DNA of 64,000 nucleotides from Gordionus sp. m RMFG-2023. Taxonomy: Eukaryota; Nematomorpha; Gordioida; Chordodea; Parachordodidae. The position numbers and the translations under genes were made by a program. Shown here piece after piece: positions 22,718-34,271 of this stretch (positions within the stretch are counted from its first letter, which is position 1; each line of letters begins with the position of its first letter). Under the pieces are notes generated by a model that was given only the letters and a program-made list of their open reading frames with translations, had not been told where the DNA came from and made no database searches. The stretch covers positions 25,406,869 to 25,470,868 of the forward strand of contig NC_088779.1 of assembly GCF_954871325.1 (NCBI RefSeq), written 5' to 3'.

Positions 22718-25700
22718 TCAGAGAATCGATCTGACCAAATTCTTTAGCCTCGGCTCATTAACAAAAATATGTTAATAGTTACCTTAAACAGTCGTATTCC
22801 GTGAGAGACGCTGATGGCGGCGCAGGTCTCCCTTATGCTATGCATCGAAAGTTGAGGGCCCCCTACGTCGACCGTTTGTATACCCAGCAAGGCGGATTGA
22901 ATTGGGCCTATAGTACTACCGCAACTAGAATCGTTCCTTATAACAAATTCCTAATTATATTTTTAAAATTTTTATTTTCATATAAAAATAAAACTATATA
23001 ACTTAACCAGAGGTTTAAAAAAAAAATTTTTTATGCATAAAAATTACAATACTTTCTCACAAATAATTTTTTCGGAAATTTACGTAAAATTTAATTCTGA
23101 GCATTCTTAAAAAAAATCTTTTGAGACTATATCTTTGGAGATTCATTTTGAAGCGGATTTCAAACTGGTCTTAACAAAAAAAAATACAAAAGAAGTTAAA
23201 TAGCAATATAGAAATGAAGGAAAATTAAATCCTTACAATATTTCAATTAAATTTATTGTATAATAATTCATAATTAGTACTTGAAGAGGGATATCCTGTT
23301 TTTGTGCGATCTCCTTTAAGATAGCAGAAGTGATAGCTGTGGTGGCGTACTTTTGATTGGCGTTATGTTTAATAACGAATCCTTTATCCAGTTTTACTTG
23401 ATGGTTTTCTTCGTGTTTTTCACTAACAAAAATTTTTTTTATATAAACATTTGTATTGATCTTCTTAAAATAAAATTAAAATTATTATATAATTTTCGGG
23501 CAATATTTAAGTTATAATTTTTTGTAACAGAAAATGGGGTTTTTTTAAAAAAATTAGATTTATTTTTTTTTAATTTACCAATAATTGGGATTAATAGCAT
23601 GCGCTTGATCTGAGCTGACCAAAAATGAGTTGGCAATAGCCGTTTCGAAGGCGTCCAAGTTTGATGATTCATTTTCAAATTGGAAATGAACTAGCCTTTT
23701 CAGAATTGAATGCGTGAAAGCCGAAGCAGCCCCTTGGGTGCTTTGAGAGCCTACCTGAGATAATTTTAAATAGACTTACATAAAAAAAGTTATAACCGTA
23801 ATAAATTAAATCTTTCTTCTCTATTCAAACTAGCCCCGAATAGAATGTTTTAATCGTATTTTTTTAAGCATCCCTGGAGTCAAAATCTACTAACAAACCC
23901 AAAAATAAGGTGTCCTAAATATTTTTCTGAATGGAATGTTCTATCAAAAGCAAAAATTATGACAGGCTAGGACGTAGCCAGATTGCTTTAAAAAAAATAT
24001 TTTATTTACAATTTATTCTTATTTTAGGGGTAAAAAGTCACAATGTTAAATATGTATATGCCGTATTGAGATATGGAATCCGAGAGAATTCGGAATCTCG
24101 ATTTTAAATGAATCACAGAAGCCGACTATTATATTTTAAACACGTGATTTGACCGGAAATGTATTCCAGTACGTATAGAGTATGAACTGGCTGCGAATTT
24201 CAAACAATTTTGCGGCGTTTGAGCCACACTTAATTTATCTTCATTTTGATTGAAACACATAAAATTTAATGGCAAAAATTTATCTAATACTCAGAAAATT
24301 TACTCTACATATGCTAGAATAGAATCCGGTCAAATCAAACTTTACAAATTTAAAAATTGCTTTCTAATCCATATGGATTCCATATCCCAATAAGATATAT
24401 ACACTTCTTAATTCTAAAAATACTCAATCTTTCTACAATAATTAGAACCCGTTAAAAAAAACGAAAGTGTTTGGTTCGGAGAATAAGTTATGATAGATTT
24501 ATAAACGAAGGTATGCCGATTTTAGATGTATTTCCGATCGATGAAAAAATTAATGATAATGGATCGTCATATCTCTCTAATTCAAAGGATAATATTATTT
24601 TTTACTCATTTCATTAACATTCATCTTGATATCTCTTATGCAAATTTTTAAGAAGTGATAAAATAATTATAAAAAACTTCTTCATTATCGTAAAGCGCTA
24701 AAACCCGGATATTTTTTTCTTCAGAAATTGATTTCAGATCTAAGGATTCAATAAAACCCTGCGAAATATGGTTAAAATATTAATCATAGAAGTTAATATT
24801 TTACTTCCAAAGCGGTGAAAGAGCCCAACAGATTATCGAGCCTGGGAGAAAATATGAACTCATTATTGATGCCTCCTAAAGTCTACAAATCATGATTAAA
24901 TAAATTTTATCTAATAAATTTCATTTTATAGGCAATGCAATGTATATATATTTTGTTTCGCTATTTTTTCAGTAGCGGTAGCTTTAGCGCACTATATTTA
25001 AAAAAAAATAACGATAGCAGAGACTCGCTACTAATTATAATTTTATATAATAAATACATAAAAATTATTAAGATATATTTATAATTTTCTAAAATCATAA
25101 TCTTTTTTAGTTTTGAAATTGAAATTTTTATTTAAAAATAGGCATAATAAATTTAATTTCCAAAATAATTTAAAATGTCGACAAAAGAGATTGATATTGA
25201 AGATAATTTTTGTATAGATAATATCCACATTAGTAATATCCCTGGAAGATGATGATATTATGGAATTTTCTTTTTCTGAATTCGCAAAATGTTTTAATCT
25301 CGATAAAAAAAATTAACATAGGGTAAAAAAATTCGTCGTAAGATGTGCCAGAAGGTTTTATCATCAAACAAGACTAATAACTTCAACTTGAGAAAACATT
25401 TAAAGGTAATATGTCTAACAAATTCAATAAGTAGCTTAATCCTTATTCTTTAAAATAAAATTTTAATCAAAGCAGTATCTATGTCTATAATATTTTTTGA
25501 GCTAGATGGGATTACGTTTTTCTGGTCCAGTAAAAACATGGTAATTTTCAACTGGCCATAAGATATTATTTAGTATTATATTGTAAATTAAAAATTACAA
25601 TAAAAATATTAACATGTCATTTTATTATCAGACTCGTCTATTTAATAATTTTTATGAATTATTATCTGGATGTTAAACATAGCTGATATAGAATATTCTA

Positions 25701-28008
25701 GTTTCAAATTGAATTGGTTAGTATTGTTAAAGGGCCAGCTTGATTGCCTATTTTTAAAATAGGCCCGGCCAAAATAATGTTATGTGAGTCTTGATATTTG
25801 ACAAACAGAAATCCAAACTTATCTATGAGCAAAATCTCCAGTCTTACATAATATTATTATGGCTAAAATCTTAATCGGGCCATTTTTTAAAATCGACCCA
25901 AATCGGACAGTTTAACAAGACTAGTATTGGCCAAATAATAATTTGATTGAATCCGATGGGCATCTTAATAAGCTAATAGTAACGTCAAATAATACTATAC
26001 CAAATCAGGATACTCAAACTAGATCAAAAACGCCACCTACTATTGATAATTTATAAATAATAAACTATTGAAAATCTTATATGTTACATCTGAATATTTA
26101 TTATTGTAAAGGTTAAGATAAATTTTAAAAGGTCACGTTATCTATTTTAAAAGGTCGTTATTTGTATATTATATTATAACTTTCCGATATGTAATATTAT
26201 ATTATCGAGGTTAATCAAATTGCATATTATTAGAAGTTAAATTGGATAATTATATATATGTATATATACAAAAGAATTACAAATAAAATTCATTATCATT
26301 TTTTAAATTTTTACCGATTTAATATTATAGATGCATTTTTTAAATCTAAAAATACTCAAAATGTATATTTTTGATGATTTTCTTATATATAAAAAAATAT
26401 TTATATTAAATTTAATACTGTTCTCAATTTATCGTAATGAACGATTAGTATGGTAAAACTTATATTTAATGATTGTCGCTCTAGACTTGGGGATGACAGT
26501 AAAAAAAATGTCATTATTATTGAAATTCAATAAAAAAAATAATTATATATATATATTAAAAATTATAGTCATATTTTTATACCAATATTTTTTATTTGTG
26601 AAAATATATACATAAATTTTAAAGTAGCATAAGAAGTATCTTTTAATGCAAAACAATGTCATATTATTTTCAGTTAGTATAAATAAAGAAGGAGTTAGGC
26701 ATAAATTCTTCAGCAATAGAATTTTCAAAGTGATAGATCTAAAATCAATTGATATGATAAGGCCTTATTTAAATTAAGCATGAAATATCAAGCTACAACC
26801 CAAGTAATGCATAATTCATTGCTAAATGATAGCATAGTCATATAACATAACTTTATGTATCATTTGAACAACGTTGCTGTACTTCATCCTTATAACAAAC
26901 AAGGGCAAAAATTCATTTTTCACCAACTTATGTAAATTATTTTTCTTAATTAACCTCCTTGCAACCTAATTATTTTAAAGGATTTTTTATAATTGCAAAT
27001 AAGTTTACAAAAAGAAGTGAAGATAAAAATAGGTATAAAACTATTTGGTATTAGTGATTGTGTATGAATTATAAATTATATAATTTGTTATAAATTACTG
27101 CTGGTTGAGTATCTGCCAAACATAATTCCATATCTACTATATTATTAATTGATGGTAGTTTTAAGTCATTAGCTATTAATTTCATCAAATCTTGATTATG
27201 GCCATCTGAAAAGTATTTCTTATTAACAGTCTCTGTTGTATTGTCCTCTTTGTCTTTATTATTGGTGTCCTTATTAATTATATTATTTATAGGCTTTAAT
27301 CCCAAAATTGGTGTCCTAAATATAAATAAAACATTTTTATTTTTTCAAGAATATATACAAATGGGTTTCTTTGTTAATTGCAAATTTTTCAAAATATTCA
27401 TTATGCAGATGAATAGCTATTGTCGGAATTTTAAGTAGAGGTCTTTCTGCATTAAATAGTCTATGTTCTAAGTTATTGTTAATCTAATAATAAGTACTTA
27501 ATATTAAGAATAGTAAATAATACAAACTTTAATTATAACCCTGCCAGCCAATGTTAGATCCCTATCAAACCATGTGTACCATATACCACCTCCATATAAT
27601 TGAACTCCTAATTGTTGATAATTTAATTTACACTTTTTAGCAACAGGTTTCAGCTATAAAAAAGGTTAAAAATGTTTATAAAGATATTCTAGACTCTTAA
27701 AGATGGACTATCTGTATGAGCTGCTATAATGCTGAATCCATTTCCAGATTTATATTTATTGCCTATAGTAAAGGCAATTATTGTGGATCTATTTTTGGTT
27801 ATATAATATTTTCCAAGTCTTTTTAAATTCCATATTTCATTATTCTTAATTTCTTCAAAACCACATTTTACTAGCTTTTTAATCGTCGAATCAACAGCTG
27901 AAATTGATTGTTTTTATTGCATTCGTTTATATTATTACTATGCCAAGGGGAAGGACTTGAATTAACAAAATTTATAAAATCCTTAGCTTTTAACATATGA
28001 TCTTCCAT
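22718..28008 (-). CDS. DNPEP: aspartyl aminopeptidase (M18 family), 11 exons
   Basis: Cytosolic dinuclear-zinc peptidase that removes N-terminal Asp or Glu. Exons in coding order: 27939-28008, 27695-27897, 27528-27653, 27359-27483, 27099-27315, 24805-24882, 24678-24758, 23579-23754, 23281-23422, 22783-22950, 22718-22741. All joins keep frame, giving 469 residues (human about 475). Metal ligands are visible: His84 in AAHTDSP, Asp263 in FSPRLDN, Glu299/300 in YDNEEV, Asp349 in SSDQAHA, His443 in LSMHSIRE. Other blocks are [40 protein letters not shown] and KHEENH. Introns 1-4, 6 and 10 are 41-46 nt; introns 5 (2216 bp) and 7 (923 bp) hold transposons. The tiny last exon (7 codons) rests on a 41-nt intron and is the least certain part. 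Confidence 0.94.
24066..24390. mobile_element. MITE with TA target duplication in DNPEP intron 7
   Basis: Inverted ends TTGAGATATGGAATCC and GGATTCCATATCCCAA are bracketed by TA at 24064-24065 and 24391-24392. About 325 bp with no coding sequence, consistent with a Tc1/mariner-type non-autonomous element. Confidence 0.65.
25725..25930 (+). mobile_element. MITE family A copy nested in a hAT remnant
   Basis: Ends TTGTTAAAGGGCCAG and GACAGTTTAACAAGAC are inverted; the interior includes TATCTATGAGCAAAATC. Best-preserved copy of the family together with 62628-62830. Confidence 0.7.
26105..26310 (-). mobile_element. solo LTR of the 30.5-33 kb retrotransposon family
   Basis: Reverse complement matches the terminal repeats at 30477-30650 and 32776-32942 over about 180 bp with high identity (shared block TTTAACTTCTAATAATATGC). 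No internal region adjoins it. Fossil copy inside DNPEP intron 5; similarity to the paired repeats suggests moderate age. Confidence 0.7.
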
Positions 28009-28546
28009 GTGTTAGAAAAAAATAGTAACATTAAATCCAATCGAAAAATATCAACGCAATTATAATTTATTTATCATAAAAAAGTTTTATTGGAACCAAT
28101 CTTATTGATATTAATAGTATAGTCTTGCATATTGATAACCAGGAAAATTTATAATAATATAATATAAACTTTAAAAGTTGTGATTCATTAAAAGACATAT
28201 TAGTAAATCTAAACTTCATGTCAACGTCAACATTTCACCCTTTAATTTGAATCGGTTATGCATCGATACAATATATTTAAATGAATATAAATTCTATAAT
28301 AAAAAGTAAGCATACCTTTTAAATATTTTCCTTATACAATATTGATCAATTATATTTATTGAATTTTTTTATTATGAAGACCATTAGTCTGTATATGCTA
28401 TATGTTTTTCTAAACATTGGTATAAATGATTAGCCAAAATATTTATACATACAACATTTAAAGTTATTATCAATTATGTCAAAATCTCAATAAAAAAAAT
28501 TTATGCTTTAAATTCAAAATTTTATTTTTCTAATAAATATATAAAC
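28009..28546. promoter_or_regulatory. shared divergent promoter region of DNPEP and BLOC1S5
   Basis: 538 bp separate the start codons of the minus-strand DNPEP and the plus-strand BLOC1S5-like gene. The stretch is AT-rich with no repeat or coding sequence, so both promoters must lie here. No specific element can be named with confidence. Confidence 0.5.
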
Positions 28547-29041
28547 ATGATAATTTTAGAAATATCCAATATTCACAATGAAATATATGATCAAAGAGAT
28601 ATAATTGAACAAGAAATTCTTTATTTAATCAGAGAATTTGATGTAAAACTTATCAATTTTTATTTGATGTTTAATTTAATTTTAGAAAAATCATGATTTG
28701 GAAAATACAGAAAAAATTATAACAAATGTAGGCAATATAATTAACCAGTCATTGATTAAAATTGAGGATTTTGTTCCCAAATATGATCTGGAGGTGGCAG
28801 AATTAAATAATAAAGGTTTTTATATTTAAATAAAAAAATATGTATATTTTTTATTCATTTAAAATAAAAAAAATTTATCAAAGGCAAGATTTCAATATTT
28901 TTTATTATTGTATCTACAATTAATATTAATTATAATTTAGAAAAATATGCCAGGGAATTATTTTCTAAAAATTATTATTTGGATTTTTTTTCTTCAGATA
29001 AATTTTTTATTTTTATAAAAACAAACCCAAAATTGCATTAA
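28547..29041 (+). CDS. BLOC1S5: BLOC-1 subunit 5 (Muted)-like, short
   Basis: Predicted partner of BLOC1S1 in BLOC-1. Exon 1 (28547-28642) and exon 2 (28686-28815) are separated by a 43-nt GT-AG intron. The stretch NIHNEIYDQRDIIEQEILYL then IREFDKNHDLENTEKI follows the Muted pattern SRLxDHRPVxQGExxYFVKEFEEKRxLRE. After exon 2 the frame either stops at 28827-28829 or, by a 125-nt intron, joins a 34-codon open exon 28941-29041, giving 108 residues. Vertebrate Muted is about 187 residues, so the C-terminal coiled coil is short or has unfound exons. Identification rests on one conserved helix and is less sure than that of BLOC1S1. Confidence 0.65.
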
Positions 29042-30476
29042 ATTTATTTCTTCAATCATTGCTTAATAATTTTTAAAAGTAATTTTGGTTTATGCCATCT
29101 GGCAAAATTGTATAAGGAATTAATCAAAATCAAATTGTTATGGATATGAACGAGTTTCATTTTTTTTAATATAAAAAGTTTTTTTTTTCACATTATGAAA
29201 AGTTCTTTTTATTTTATAAAACTTTTGTATAAAAGTGATTTTTGAAAATATATTCATCCATATAAAGGGTAATATATACAGTATAGCCAATTATCTTATG
29301 TAATTTGGCAACATGGCAAGAAAGGAATAAGACAATGATGATGGTCATTCTGAAGAGAACTGTGATATCAAAAAAGAATCAGATAAATAGTACCCATTAA
29401 ACCAAAGATCAATGCCTACAGACATGTGTACTATAAACATATGATGAGAATTCCCAAAAAATAATAGGAATCATGGTTATATTTATAATTGAGGGGTAAA
29501 TGGAAGAGAGGTGGACCAACTCTAATGGGCTCAATAGTAATTGAGTCAATATCGTAAAATATAATTTTGATAAAATGGACTGTATGAACAATATAAAATA
29601 TAGGAGCCTATATATAACCTGACAAGGTGAAATCTATAAAAGAAAAAAAAATGCAGACATCCTTTTTGTTGTAAATTTTATGTTCTGACATTTAATCATG
29701 TAAGTTTTTATTGGACAGATTAATGATATTTAATGTCAAAGACCTTCAGACCCCATTTGGAATGGGCCAAAAACTAACATACTAAATCCAAGTACTGTTA
29801 AAGTAACATTCCTCAAATAATTAATTATATTAAAAAGATACCTTGTCCAAAATTTAACTAGGTAAATAGCATAATTATATATTCAAAATGCAACTAGTTA
29901 CCACAGTTACTCAAATTGAATAGTTATAGTCACCTTTAATTTTTCAATAGTTTATTGCATATTTAAATATAATTTTTTTAAAAAAAATTGATATGATTTG
30001 GGGTTGGTTATATATAATATAATTTTTTAATAGTAAATATGATTTCATCATTTCTCTCATTTAACTATAGATTAAAGAAAAGATTCTTTTAACTTTGGGA
30101 ATGAGCTGATATAGAAATGAAGCTTGCTATCTTGGCACCTTTAACTATTATAAAGTATTAACTTTGATTATTACTTCTCTGTTTACGAGTTTCTATTTGT
30201 ACTTTTTTTAAACAATATGATATTCTCTTGGTTCATTTGGAAAACCTTGATTTTATACCTTTATAACCTCCCGCTACCTTTATATTTAGCCTCCCATTTT
30301 TATACGCCCCATTTTAAAACCCGTTTCACTTCTTACAACGACATTCACGCTTGACCACTCCCCCCCCCTTCCCCCTTGAAATATGTAATATGAATTGCTT
30401 ATAAATTTACAAGTCATGGAATTATTTTTCTATAATTTGCTAAATATATATTCCAGTGGTCTCACTAGAGAGAGGG
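29042..30476. other. intergenic, with a coding-like patch
   Basis: At 29290-29820 the sequence is less AT-rich and has several short frames on both strands (minus: a hydrophobic 60-codon frame 29409-29591 with LLLSPLELVHLSSIYPSI; plus: DNDDGHSEENCDIKKESD). They do not join at plausible splice sites. It may be a decayed gene; not called. A C-rich run lies near 30360. Confidence 0.35.
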
Positions 30477-30846
30477 AAAAACAATAATGAATTTTATTTG
30501 TAATTCTTTTGTATAGATACATTTATATAATTATCCAATTTAACTTCTAATAATATGCAATTTGATTAACCTCGATAATATAATATTAAATGTCGGAAAG
30601 TTATAATAATATAATATACAAATAACGTCCTTTTAAAATATATATTCAAATATAACATATCTTCTTTCCCACCAAGTTAAGGCGTCTACTAATCTTTTTA
30701 TCATTTTTCCCTGTGTTTATAACAATAAACTGCTGTATCTTTGGTTATAATTCTTGCGATTCATCGTCAATGCTATTTGTAGATATGCATCTTTGAGATT
30801 TTGAAATCTCCACATAATCGTAGTTCACCTGTATTTTACTTACCAC

Positions 30847-31694
30847 TAGTGAAGGTCACGGTCCGGTCTTTGGTCCCGACTGGACCGATATCCTCGGACC
30901 GGACCACAGTATTAAAAAGATCGATTCAGACCGTGGTCCTAAATAAAAAGACCGGTCCAGGACCGATCTTTTTATTTGTTTAAAAAACATATTTTTTTTA
31001 ACCTAATTTAATTTGTTTTAATAAATATAAGAGTATTATATAAACAATAAAATTTATCCAATGGTATTGAAGAAAGTGATTTTGTGCTTGTGGAGGGAAT
31101 ATTTATATTAAGAGTATATTGTGTTTTTGAGATATTTTCATTTTCATCATTAGAAGTATATATTTTATGTTTTATCAGATGTCTGCTTAATGTACCTAAT
31201 TATTTTATTAAGAATAAGGTTAAGTTAATTTGACAATGAATTATTCAGACAGTTTCTTAAGAAAAAATAGAACTATATAAATAATAATCAAAATATTTTA
31301 ATAATAATACTGCTTATTTTGATTAATTTATTGCTTAAAAAATTATAAACAATTATTTTGTTACTTGTTGCTGACGATACATTAAATTTGGTACTGCAGT
31401 GAACACATACTTTATGTTTTTTATTGGGACTATAAGTAAAATGTTTCTTGGACAAACTTATGGTTTTCATATTGTAAAATAAAAATTAACAAAATCTAAA
31501 ATAACTCATCTAGAAAAATATCATAAAATAAAATATACAAAAAAATTATATTAATTGAATAGTAAAGCAAACTTTAATAATAATAAAAGACCGGTCCGGA
31601 CCGTAAAAAATAAAAAGACCGGTCCGGACCACGGTCCTCAAAAAAGATCGGTCCCGGTCTAAGACCGATAAGACCGGACCGTTGACTTTCACTA
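30847..31694. mobile_element. non-autonomous hAT element nested in the LTR retrotransposon
   Basis: Inverted ends TAGTGAAGGTCACGGTCCGG and CCGGACCGTTGACTTTCACTA. Flanking 8-mers CTTACCAC (30839-30846) and CGTACCAC (31695-31702) differ at one base. Both subterminal regions are packed with GACCGGTCC motifs. A short minus-strand frame (31288-31470) with VCVHCSTKFNVSS resembles a degraded BED finger. It is younger than its host element. Confidence 0.8.
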
Positions 31695-32317
31695 CGTACC
31701 ACTACCATTGGAGTACTCCAGTTACTCTTGTTGTTGATGGATCTATTACGTTACCATTATCATTATATTTATATCTATTATTGATCATATTGATATTTAC
31801 ATTTGTTGGTCAAATTCTATAATCCACGGAAATCCAAATAGGCTGTATCACTCATTTTGATAGTGCCTAATCCACGGAAATCTAAATAGGGCTGCATCAA
31901 TCATTTTGGTTATTTATTTCTAAGTCAGCCCGTTTCATCGTTATTCTACAACTTTGTTTAAGCTTAACGGTTGGTCTTCCTCTTTAGTATCTGGGTATCT
32001 TAAACGTAGTTCTTTATCTAGTTGTGACATCTTTAGTCCGGCGATTAATTGATCGCGAATTCTTAGTTCTACATTATCTTCAAATTCGCATCTTCGGGCT
32101 AGCTCCTTTATATTTTTTAAATAGCTCATTACGCATACAGTAGGGGCCCGCAGATGCCAAAACAGTTCTTTCATCTTTATAAAGTTGTTTTGCAATTTTG
32201 TATATCTGTCCATATTTTTTTTGGAAGAGTAATTTTTTTTTATATCAGTTATAATATTTATTCCTCCATAAGCTATAAATAATTTTTTCTAAGTGATCAG
32301 TTTGAGGAATATTTTTA

Positions 32318-32650
32318 ACATTCAGTATATATTTTTGTGTCTAGTCGTCATTGAGGAATATTTTTAATATTCAGTATATATTTTATGTGTCTATAGTCTT
32401 CAATAGAACATTCATCTATTATCCATTTCTAAAATCTATTAGTATATATTTTATGTGTCTATAGTCGTCACATTCATCTTTTATCCATAATTTCTAAAAT
32501 CTATTAGTATATATTTTATGTCTCTATAGTCGTCTATAGAACATTCATCTTTTATCCATAATTTTTAAAATCTATTAGTATATATTTTATGTGTCTATAG
32601 TCGTCAATAGAACATTCATATCTTTTATCCATAATTTCTAAAATCTATTA
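32318..32650. repeat. minisatellite, unit about 70 bp, roughly 5 copies
   Basis: Tandem units containing TATATTTTATGTGTCTATAG then TCGTCAATAGAACATTCATC and CCATAATTTCTAAAATCTAT. It lies between the right LTR and the Gag-like segment, in what would be the leader of the retrotransposon. Confidence 0.75.
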
Positions 32651-32942
32651 TTATTATTTTTTTATAAACAGAATTTTTTTTTTATAACTTTTAACATTTA
32701 ACTTGACCGAAGACCGAAAAACCGCGCGACTTTTTTTTACCTCGTCGCCAAATATTATATCGATTACTGTTTAAAAACAATAATGAATTTTATTTGTAAT
32801 TCTTCTGTATATATACATTTATATAATTATCCAATTTAACTTCTAAATATATGCAATTTGATTAACCTCGATAATATAAATATTAAATGTTGGAAAGTTA
32901 TAATAATATAATATACAAATAACGTCCTTTTAAAATATATAT

Positions 32943-33550
32943 CAGTAATCGCTTATTTGAAGATAAAATTTATCTAGAAGGAATGCCAATCAAATTTCAA
33001 CGCAAAATTAATTCCAATTATTTCCAAAATATGAATCCAAAATAATTAAACTAATTGTAAAAAAATAACAATTTAAAAATACTTTTCTTTAAAATTATAA
33101 ACAAAAAAATCATGCTGAAAAATCAATCACCAAAAATAAAGCTATACAAATAACTCAAAAATCAAAATACAGAATGATTTCACAAAAATCGAAATTTATA
33201 AATATAATATATAAATCGTGACTAATCCTGATTACATTTGAAACTCAAATCCTCACTAACTGTGACAAGAGGCTCTTGAGGACTCGATCCCCAATTAAAA
33301 TTTAAAGTTTATCTACGCCTCCATCACATTTTATAAGGTCCCCGTTCTAAATTGCTAAAAATTGAGAATCTCGCTGAACAATTATGTATTTCATTTATTT
33401 TTTTAAAAAATTAATTTCAAATTTACTTAAAAATTTTCTAGGAGATAAAAGCAATTCCCAATTTTTTTTTTAGCGATATAGAACCTATCGCTTTTATAAC
33501 TTGTTAAGTTGTTAATATTACTTTCTTTTTAAAAAAAAAAGTTGATTTAG
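32943..33550. other. intergenic or intronic AT-rich stretch
   Basis: Nothing recognisable. It may be intron in front of the terminal exon at 33551. Confidence 0.3.
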
Positions 33551-33753
33551 TAAATCAGCAATGTCTAAAATTACTGGGTAGAGAAGGCGGTGGTTACAAA
33601 GAAAAGCTGAATCAAAGAAGGAAAGAAAGGGCCAATAATTGGGAAGGATTTGTTCAAGACATGATAGACAAGACCGAGTCAACCGACACCGATTTTATTA
33701 GCAATGTCAAGAAACTCGAAACTTACTACAAAGAATCACTCTCCTCTGATTAA
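33551..33753 (+). CDS. 3' terminal exon of an unrecognised gene
   Basis: After the acceptor GATTTAG the frame is open for 66 codons to TAA at 33751-33753. It is clearly GC-richer than its surroundings. The encoded tail is charged and probably helical: GREGGGYKEKLNQRRKERAN, then NWEGFVQDMIDKTESTDTDF and VKKLETYYKESLSSD. Nothing identifies the family. No matching upstream exon is evident within 600 bp; the LTR element at 30477-32942 may sit in its intron. Confidence 0.55.
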
Positions 33754-34165
33754 TTTATTATATAATATAATGAATATTTTAATGTATTGATCGTATAAAT
33801 TCGTCACTTATAAACTTTGTATTATAAATTTTTATTTATATTATTGTGTTTTAGAGAAAAAAAATCATAATACGATATGAGACACAAATTCGCTCTCAAA
33901 TTTGAGAGGTATATACGGTCTCTGAGTGAGTGAACGTCTTGTTTTTTTAAAAAAAAATTATTGCAATAATATATTGGGGGAGGAGCAATCTCCCATAACA
34001 AATGCAATTTATTTTTCTTCATATTTTAACAAATATCATTTTGATTAATGAATTATAACAATACCCAGCATTCTCTCCTTATCGACAAAAAATTTATTTA
34101 TGTAAATTATAGCAGAAGCTATAAAAGTAAATATCTCGATTTTCAAATACTTCTTGTTTTATATC

Positions 34166-34271
34166 TGCAAAACCCGACCCACTTCGGTCCGCTAAGAATT
34201 TTTGCTCAAGTTGTCCAACCCGGTCTAATAATTTTTTGGCCAGACCGGCTTGTTAGCTCTGCTTTTGCAGA
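34166..34271. mobile_element. very short MITE-like element, about 106 bp
   Basis: Ends TCTGCAAAAC and TTTTGCAGA are inverted repeats, enclosing CCGACCC, CCCGGTC and GACCGGC motifs in an otherwise AT-rich setting. Similar in style to the other GC-rich-ended elements here. The open plus frame through it is incidental. Confidence 0.45.

Larger units (their letters stand above)
24970..26540 (+). mobile_element. decayed hAT element in DNPEP intron 5 (family of 46069-49335)
   Basis: The left end carries TAGCGGTAGC/AGCGCACTA motifs like the 46-49 kb element. Near 25170-25410 a plus-strand segment encodes an acidic leader and a BED-finger tail (NFNLRKHLK) followed by a splice-like GT. Near 26460-26530 [14 protein letters not shown] corresponds to the C-terminal SDRRSRLGDDN of that family. 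The middle is lost or replaced by the inserts at 25725-25930 and 26105-26310. Confidence 0.6.
30477..32942 (-). mobile_element. fossil LTR retrotransposon (Ty3/gypsy-like)
   Basis: Direct terminal repeats of about 170 bp at 30477-30650 and 32776-32942 share long identical runs such as ATTATCCAATTTAACTTCTA. On the minus strand a Gag-like segment lies at 31941-32213 (motif DQLIAGLKMSQLDKELRLR). Reverse-transcriptase-like fragments flank a nested hAT element at 30847-31694. The element is clearly broken in many places and cannot be autonomous. The two LTRs differ at several positions, suggesting it is not recent. A solo LTR of the family is at 26105-26310. Confidence 0.75.

Noticed and set aside
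22801-23001. GC-rich plus-strand frame ([20 protein letters not shown]) that looked like an exon
   Set aside because: It is the antisense of DNPEP exon 10, whose minus-strand reading ([26 protein letters not shown]) is unmistakable and in phase with the other exons.
29409-29591. Minus-strand frame with LLLSPLELVHL resembling a mitochondrial carrier
   Set aside because: The carrier repeat pattern is not continued, and no splice sites link it to further carrier motifs.
32318-32650. CRISPR-like array
   Set aside because: Units are directly contiguous with no unique spacers, and the genome is eukaryotic.
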